Origin: Actinomycetota bacterium
GTDB taxonomy: Bacteria; Actinomycetota; Actinomycetes; Nanopelagicales; Nanopelagicaceae
NCBI GenBank assembly: GCA_005787575.1
Contig: SYAN01000004.1
Span: forward strand, 1-45,548
Length of the DNA: 45,548 bases
Reading direction: 5' to 3'
In this document: in pieces, positions 45,167 through 45,548 of the stretch
Layout: each line of letters begins with the position of its first letter
Numbering within the stretch: position 1 is the first letter of the stretch
Notes under the pieces: generated by a model
Seen by the model: the letters and a program-made list of their open reading frames with translations, nothing else
Database searches by the model: none
Told to the model about the DNA's origin: nothing
Translations under genes and position numbers: made by a program

Positions 45167-45548
45167 TGCTCACCTCCTTGACGCTTGCAGGTTTCAATCC
45201 AAGACTCATCGGTGACATTCCGCTCAATCTCGCGCCCCGCTGGAAGAACTTAAGTCGCGAGAGCAGTACGACTAGTGGCTTTGAGAAGAAGAAGATGACG
45301 AGGAGATCAATAAGCGTGCTCAGTCCCAGCGTGAAAGCGAATCCGCGCACGCCACCGACTGCAAAGATGTAGAGAAGCACTGCAGCTATCAAAGAGACAA
45401 CATCCGAGACAATTACAGTGCGACGTGCACGCACCCATGCAGTCTCAACAGCGGTCTTGATCGACTTTCCTTCACGAACTTCATCTCGAAGGCGCTCAAA
45501 ATAGAGAACGAAAGAGTCAGCCGTGATACCGATTGAGACAATGGCTCC
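45150..45548 (-). CDS. secD: Protein translocase subunit SecD, C-terminal part (5' end outside window)
   Basis: 132 codons are visible, reading in from the window edge. The segment opens GAIVSIGITADSFVLYFERL, the conserved RND-type motif of SecD, followed by VREGKSIKTAVETAW, the paired membrane segments near the end, and a polar tail ending SVKEVSNGQAS. The stop lies 17 bases inside secF. An apparent start at 45434 is an internal GTG codon, not the real start. Confidence 0.97.
   Translation of the reverse strand, partial: GAIVSIGITADSFVLYFERLRDEVREGKSIKTAVETAWVRARRTVIVSDVVSLIAAVLLYIFAVGGVRGFAFTLGLSTLIDLLVIFFFSKPLVVLLSRLKFFQRGARLSGMSPMSLGLKPASVKEVSNGQAS

Noticed and set aside
1-45548. CRISPR arrays, insertion sequences, prophage, toxin-antitoxin or biosynthetic gene clusters
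   Set aside because: No direct-repeat arrays, transposase, integrase or such enzymes were seen; nearly all bases belong to housekeeping genes.

Overview
The window is an almost gap-free chromosomal core region of an actinobacterium. The evidence is gene content and order: a PriA without helicase motifs, an actinobacterial-type integration host factor (mIHF) domain joined to guanylate kinase, a DUF349 gene beside rel, the string ruvX-mltG-aroE-aroC-aroK-aroB-aroQ-efp-nusB-pyrR, and an Ung with the actinobacterial GQDPYP motif. Base composition looks moderate rather than GC-rich, spacers are tiny and genes overlap, which fits a streamlined lineage such as the freshwater acI group (Nanopelagicales). 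That placement is an inference. There is no phage, transposon, CRISPR array, toxin-antitoxin pair or other mobile or defence cassette.

Layout. Bases 1-54 are the 3' part of a tRNA-Leu(GAG), followed at once by apt and tdk (nucleobase and nucleoside salvage, + strand). Next come a DUF554 membrane protein (-) and a YczE-like membrane protein (+) that diverge from a 25-base spacer, then an AzgA-like purine permease (+) ending in a strong hairpin terminator. ung and an ABC ATPase (-) diverge from serB (+).

From 40420 down to 6525 all 34 genes lie on the minus strand. In transcription order they are a metallo-beta-lactamase hydrolase, hisS, aspS, a DUF948 protein, alaS, ruvX, mltG, aroE, a prepilin peptidase, aroC-aroK-aroB-aroQ (shikimate pathway), efp, nusB, then pyrR-pyrB-pyrC-carA-carB-pyrK-pyrD-pyrF (the complete carbamoyl phosphate to UMP route apart from pyrE), mIHF-gmk, rpoZ, coaBC, metK, priA, def, fmt, rsmB, rpe, hisE and hisG. 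A DUF349 gene (+) diverges from this block at 40421-40620. The far end holds rel, secF and the 3' part of secD (all -).

How the parts work together: salvage (apt, tdk, purine permease) and de novo pyrimidine synthesis supply nucleotides. A well-matched PyrR-binding RNA loop sits directly against the pyrR ribosome binding site and probably tunes the pyr operon by UMP-dependent translational repression. Translation and replication-restart genes (alaS, aspS, hisS, efp, fmt, def, priA) and amino-acid or cofactor genes (aro, his, coaBC, metK) are packed into the same run. Several genes lack a Shine-Dalgarno and instead have a TANNNT hexamer 5-9 bases before the start codon, suggesting internal promoters that give leaderless mRNAs.

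The most interesting points are the mIHF-Gmk fusion, the PyrR loop, a palindromic shared -10 element at 2051-2060, the leaderless promoter series (some built from the upstream gene's stop codon), and the displacement of apt from its usual place between secF and rel. I found no clearly new multi-gene system.
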